This document shows positions 7,085 to 8,558 of a stretch of DNA of 8,558 nucleotides, piece by piece. The notes beneath the pieces were generated by a model. It did not search any database, had not been told where the DNA came from, and saw only the letters and a program-made list of their open reading frames with translations. A program made the position numbers and the translations under genes. Origin of the DNA: Clostridiales bacterium UBA8960 (GTDB lineage Bacteria; Bacillota; Clostridia; Peptostreptococcales; Acidaminobacteraceae); NCBI GenBank assembly GCA_003482695.1, contig DMYC01000043.1, forward strand, positions 1-8,558. The letters are read 5' to 3'. The first letter of the stretch is position 1. Every line of letters starts with the position of its first letter.

Positions 7085-8308
7085 TCATGCTGCAACCTCT
7101 TTAAGATGAACATTTTTATGAACGGAAATGGCGATGGTCATCATTGCAAGCGCAGAAAACAGAAGAATCGAGTAACTTGGTATATAGTCGATCAAAATGC
7201 CCGTCAACAAATAGGATATCGGCATGATCCCTTGTGCAAATGCACTAAGCACACCCATGGCACGACCTCTATATGCATCCTCAATAATGGTTTGAAACAA
7301 TACCTGCAGGGGTACGTTGACAAGAATCGAAACCATGGCCATCACACCCATCAGCAACGCATAATAAAACGGCATCAACCATCCCAGCTCAAAGATGCCC
7401 ATAGTTGGGAGCGCAAAACAAAACATGAGAAGGCCAAACATCATCATCGTATTTCTTAAAAGCTGATTAGAAAATTTCGTATTTTTCTTACCTATATATA
7501 CCGACATCACGATTGCACCGATCGGGAAAACCGATTGAATCATGCCGTTGGTTTCTGGTGTGACCTCGTGGAGTGTGATCAAATTATAAGGTAAGATTAT
7601 CGAAAATGCAGACATGAAAAAATTGATAAATAAAGCATAAATGGCGATCGTCATAAACAGTTTCTGTTTAGAGATATAGTTGAACCCTTCCTTTAGGTTC
7701 TGAACGAAAGGAACTTTCATCACGACGCGTCTGCCGAACATATGGAAATCAATAAACATTTCACTTACAGCAGACAGTATAAAAGAGATGCCGTTGATGA
7801 CAAAAAACAGTTTCACATCGATAAGGCCATATACAATACCGCCAAGTAGCGGGATGAAAATCGATAAAACGCTGTCCAATCCCTGTGAATACGCGTTTAT
7901 TTTTGTTAGGTTTTCCTTTGAAACAATGTTGGGATACGAGGCTGAAAATGCATTGTTTAGAAAAACAAACAGCACAGCCAGAATAAACTCCGCCAGGTAA
8001 ATCATCGTCAAAGTCAGCGATTCACTTTGAATCACAAAGAAAATAGCAATCATGGATAGACCACTTAACAAGTCCGCTCCAACGACTGCCAACTTTTTAT
8101 CGATGCGATCCGTAAGACCACCCGCAAGCGGACTTAAAAATACGCCTGGTAAAGTGGTTATCAATAAAGAAATTGCAAAACTTTGCGCTGAACCTGTCGT
8201 TTTGAGAATGTAAAAACTCATCGCAAAACCAAATAATTTTGAACCCATTTGGCTGACACCCTTACCAAGGAGTGTCAACCATAGATTTCTCATTTCTCTA
8301 TTTGTCAT
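7085..8308 (-). CDS. Major facilitator superfamily exporter (12 helices, proton-driven type)
   Basis: This 407-residue inner-membrane protein has the hydrophobic pattern of about 12 helices in two halves of six, with a central cytoplasmic loop around 185-215 (FGRRVVMKVPFVQNLKEGFNYISKQK). MFS motif A is present between helices 2 and 3 as GGLTDRIDKKL (63-73), and its second-half counterpart region has YRGRAMGVLSAF (346-357). These features, and the overall resemblance to the MFS_3/EntS-like group, suggest drug or small-molecule efflux by proton exchange. The substrate cannot be read from the sequence. The gene lies 12 bases after a 39-residue small ORF and 48 bases before a winged-helix regulator, which fits a regulated efflux operon. 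Its ribosome site is poor (an AAGAG about 10 bases before the ATG), so translation may depend on coupling to the small ORF upstream. No frameshift or missing segment was seen. Confidence 0.9.
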   Translation of the reverse strand: MTNREMRNLWLTLLGKGVSQMGSKLFGFAMSFYILKTTGSAQSFAISLLITTLPGVFLSPLAGGLTDRIDKKLAVVGADLLSGLSMIAIFFVIQSESLTLTMIYLAEFILAVLFVFLNNAFSASYPNIVSKENLTKINAYSQGLDSVLSIFIPLLGGIVYGLIDVKLFFVINGISFILSAVSEMFIDFHMFGRRVVMKVPFVQNLKEGFNYISKQKLFMTIAIYALFINFFMSAFSIILPYNLITLHEVTPETNGMIQSVFPIGAIVMSVYIGKKNTKFSNQLLRNTMMMFGLLMFCFALPTMGIFELGWLMPFYYALLMGVMAMVSILVNVPLQVLFQTIIEDAYRGRAMGVLSAFAQGIMPISYLLTGILIDYIPSYSILLFSALAMMTIAISVHKNVHLKEVAA

Positions 8309-8320
8309 AAGGTCGTTCTC

Positions 8321-8440
8321 TTACTTTCTTCTTTTTGTATTTTTTGTATCAAGTTCATCAACCCCATATGGTTTAAAAATGATTCTACCATCAAGTCCAA
8401 ATTGAACATTTATAGAATTTGTCGAATGATTCGTTTTCAT
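8321..8440 (-). CDS. Small ORF, 39 residues, possible leader peptide or small protein ahead of the exporter
   Basis: This complete ORF (ATG at 8438-8440, TAA at 8321-8323) falls below usual length cut-offs. It is the first reading frame after the operon promoter and has the best ribosome site in the unit. The peptide starts MKTNHSTNSINVQFG and ends with a basic tail, KNTKRRK, directly before the stop. It has no hydrophobic segment, signal peptide or cysteine, and I recognise no family. The exporter ATG is only 12 bases past its stop, and the exporter's own ribosome site is weak, so translational coupling is plausible. It may be a regulatory leader whose translation adjusts exporter expression, as known for some antibiotic efflux genes, or a small functional protein. 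No classic attenuator hairpin with a T-run was found between it and the exporter. That it is translated is supported by its start signals; its role is inference. Confidence 0.6.
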   Translation of the reverse strand: MKTNHSTNSINVQFGLDGRIIFKPYGVDELDTKNTKRRK

Positions 8441-8445
8441 AATTG

Positions 8446-8452
8446 CCTCCTT
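8446..8452 (-). promoter_or_regulatory. Strong ribosome binding site of the small ORF
   Basis: On the minus strand AAGGAGG lies 5 bases before the ATG at 8440, a near-ideal Shine-Dalgarno. It is the main reason for calling the 39-residue ORF a translated gene rather than chance. Confidence 0.75.
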
Positions 8453-8489
8453 GAGCAAATAAACCGGTGTTCCTCTTTACTACAATTTC

Positions 8490-8518
8490 ACTATAACATA
8501 CTTTTAATTGAAGTTCAA
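8490..8518 (-). promoter_or_regulatory. Sigma-A promoter of the small ORF-exporter-regulator operon
   Basis: On the minus strand the -35 box is TTGAAC (8513-8518), followed by a 17-base spacer and a TATAGT -10 (8490-8495) preceded by TGT, an extended -10. The predicted start is near 8483, about 43 bases before the small ORF. It is the only good promoter seen for the three downstream genes. Confidence 0.75.
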
Positions 8519-8524
8519 TGATTA

Positions 8525-8545
8525 TCTAACTAAAGAATGGTTAGA
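8525..8545. promoter_or_regulatory. Inverted repeat just upstream of the -35 box
   Basis: TCTAAC and GTTAGA form 6-bp arms with a 9-base spacer, ending 6 bases upstream of the -35 box. A TGGTTA direct repeat with an 11-bp period (8538 and 8549) overlaps it. The position suits an activator or repressor site for the exporter operon. The window ends at 8558, so the upstream context is missing. Confidence 0.35.
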
Positions 8546-8558
8546 ATTTGGTTAAACA

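Noticed and set aside
8334..8460. Transcription attenuator in the leader of the exporter
   Set aside because: The CCATATGG palindrome and the CAAATT/AATTTG pair are weak and not followed by a T-run on the minus strand.

Overview
The window looks like chromosomal DNA from a low- to moderate-GC Gram-positive bacterium of the Clostridia type. The evidence is strong AGGAGG ribosome sites, sigma-A promoters with extended -10 elements, U-tract terminators, the long single-chain form of PurL, a SleB-type wall hydrolase with a stalk domain, and a Bacillus/Clostridium-type SOS box. No species can be named. Every gene I can support is on the minus strand, so transcription runs from the right edge to the left. 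No RNA genes, CRISPR arrays, insertion sequences, phage genes or long repeats were seen, and no gene-free stretch exceeds 300 bases.

Right part (8558 to 5980): an efflux-type operon. A good sigma-A promoter (8490-8518), with an inverted repeat just upstream of it, leads into a 39-residue small ORF with a strong ribosome site. Next comes a 12-helix major facilitator superfamily (MFS) exporter, then a 340-residue regulator with a C-terminal ArsR-type winged helix. A clear terminator closes the unit. The layout suggests a transporter made together with its own regulator. The small ORF may be a leader peptide or a small partner protein.

Middle (5933 to 2068): purL, encoding the whole formylglycinamidine ribonucleotide synthase (fourth step of purine synthesis) in one polypeptide. 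It has its own probable promoter and a terminator on each side, so it appears to be transcribed alone rather than within a pur operon.

Left part (2085 to 1): a secreted SleB-type cell-wall hydrolase with an N-terminal stalk domain, followed by a terminator. After that is the start of a radical SAM gene of the putative DNA repair/modification family usually paired with a uracil-DNA-glycosylase-linked protein. The gene runs off the left edge. Its promoter is near consensus, and an 18-bp perfect palindrome containing GAAC-ATAT-GTTC, a textbook LexA (SOS) box, covers the predicted transcription start. This is the most interesting signal in the window. It links a biochemically uncharacterised radical SAM family to the DNA-damage response by direct sequence evidence.
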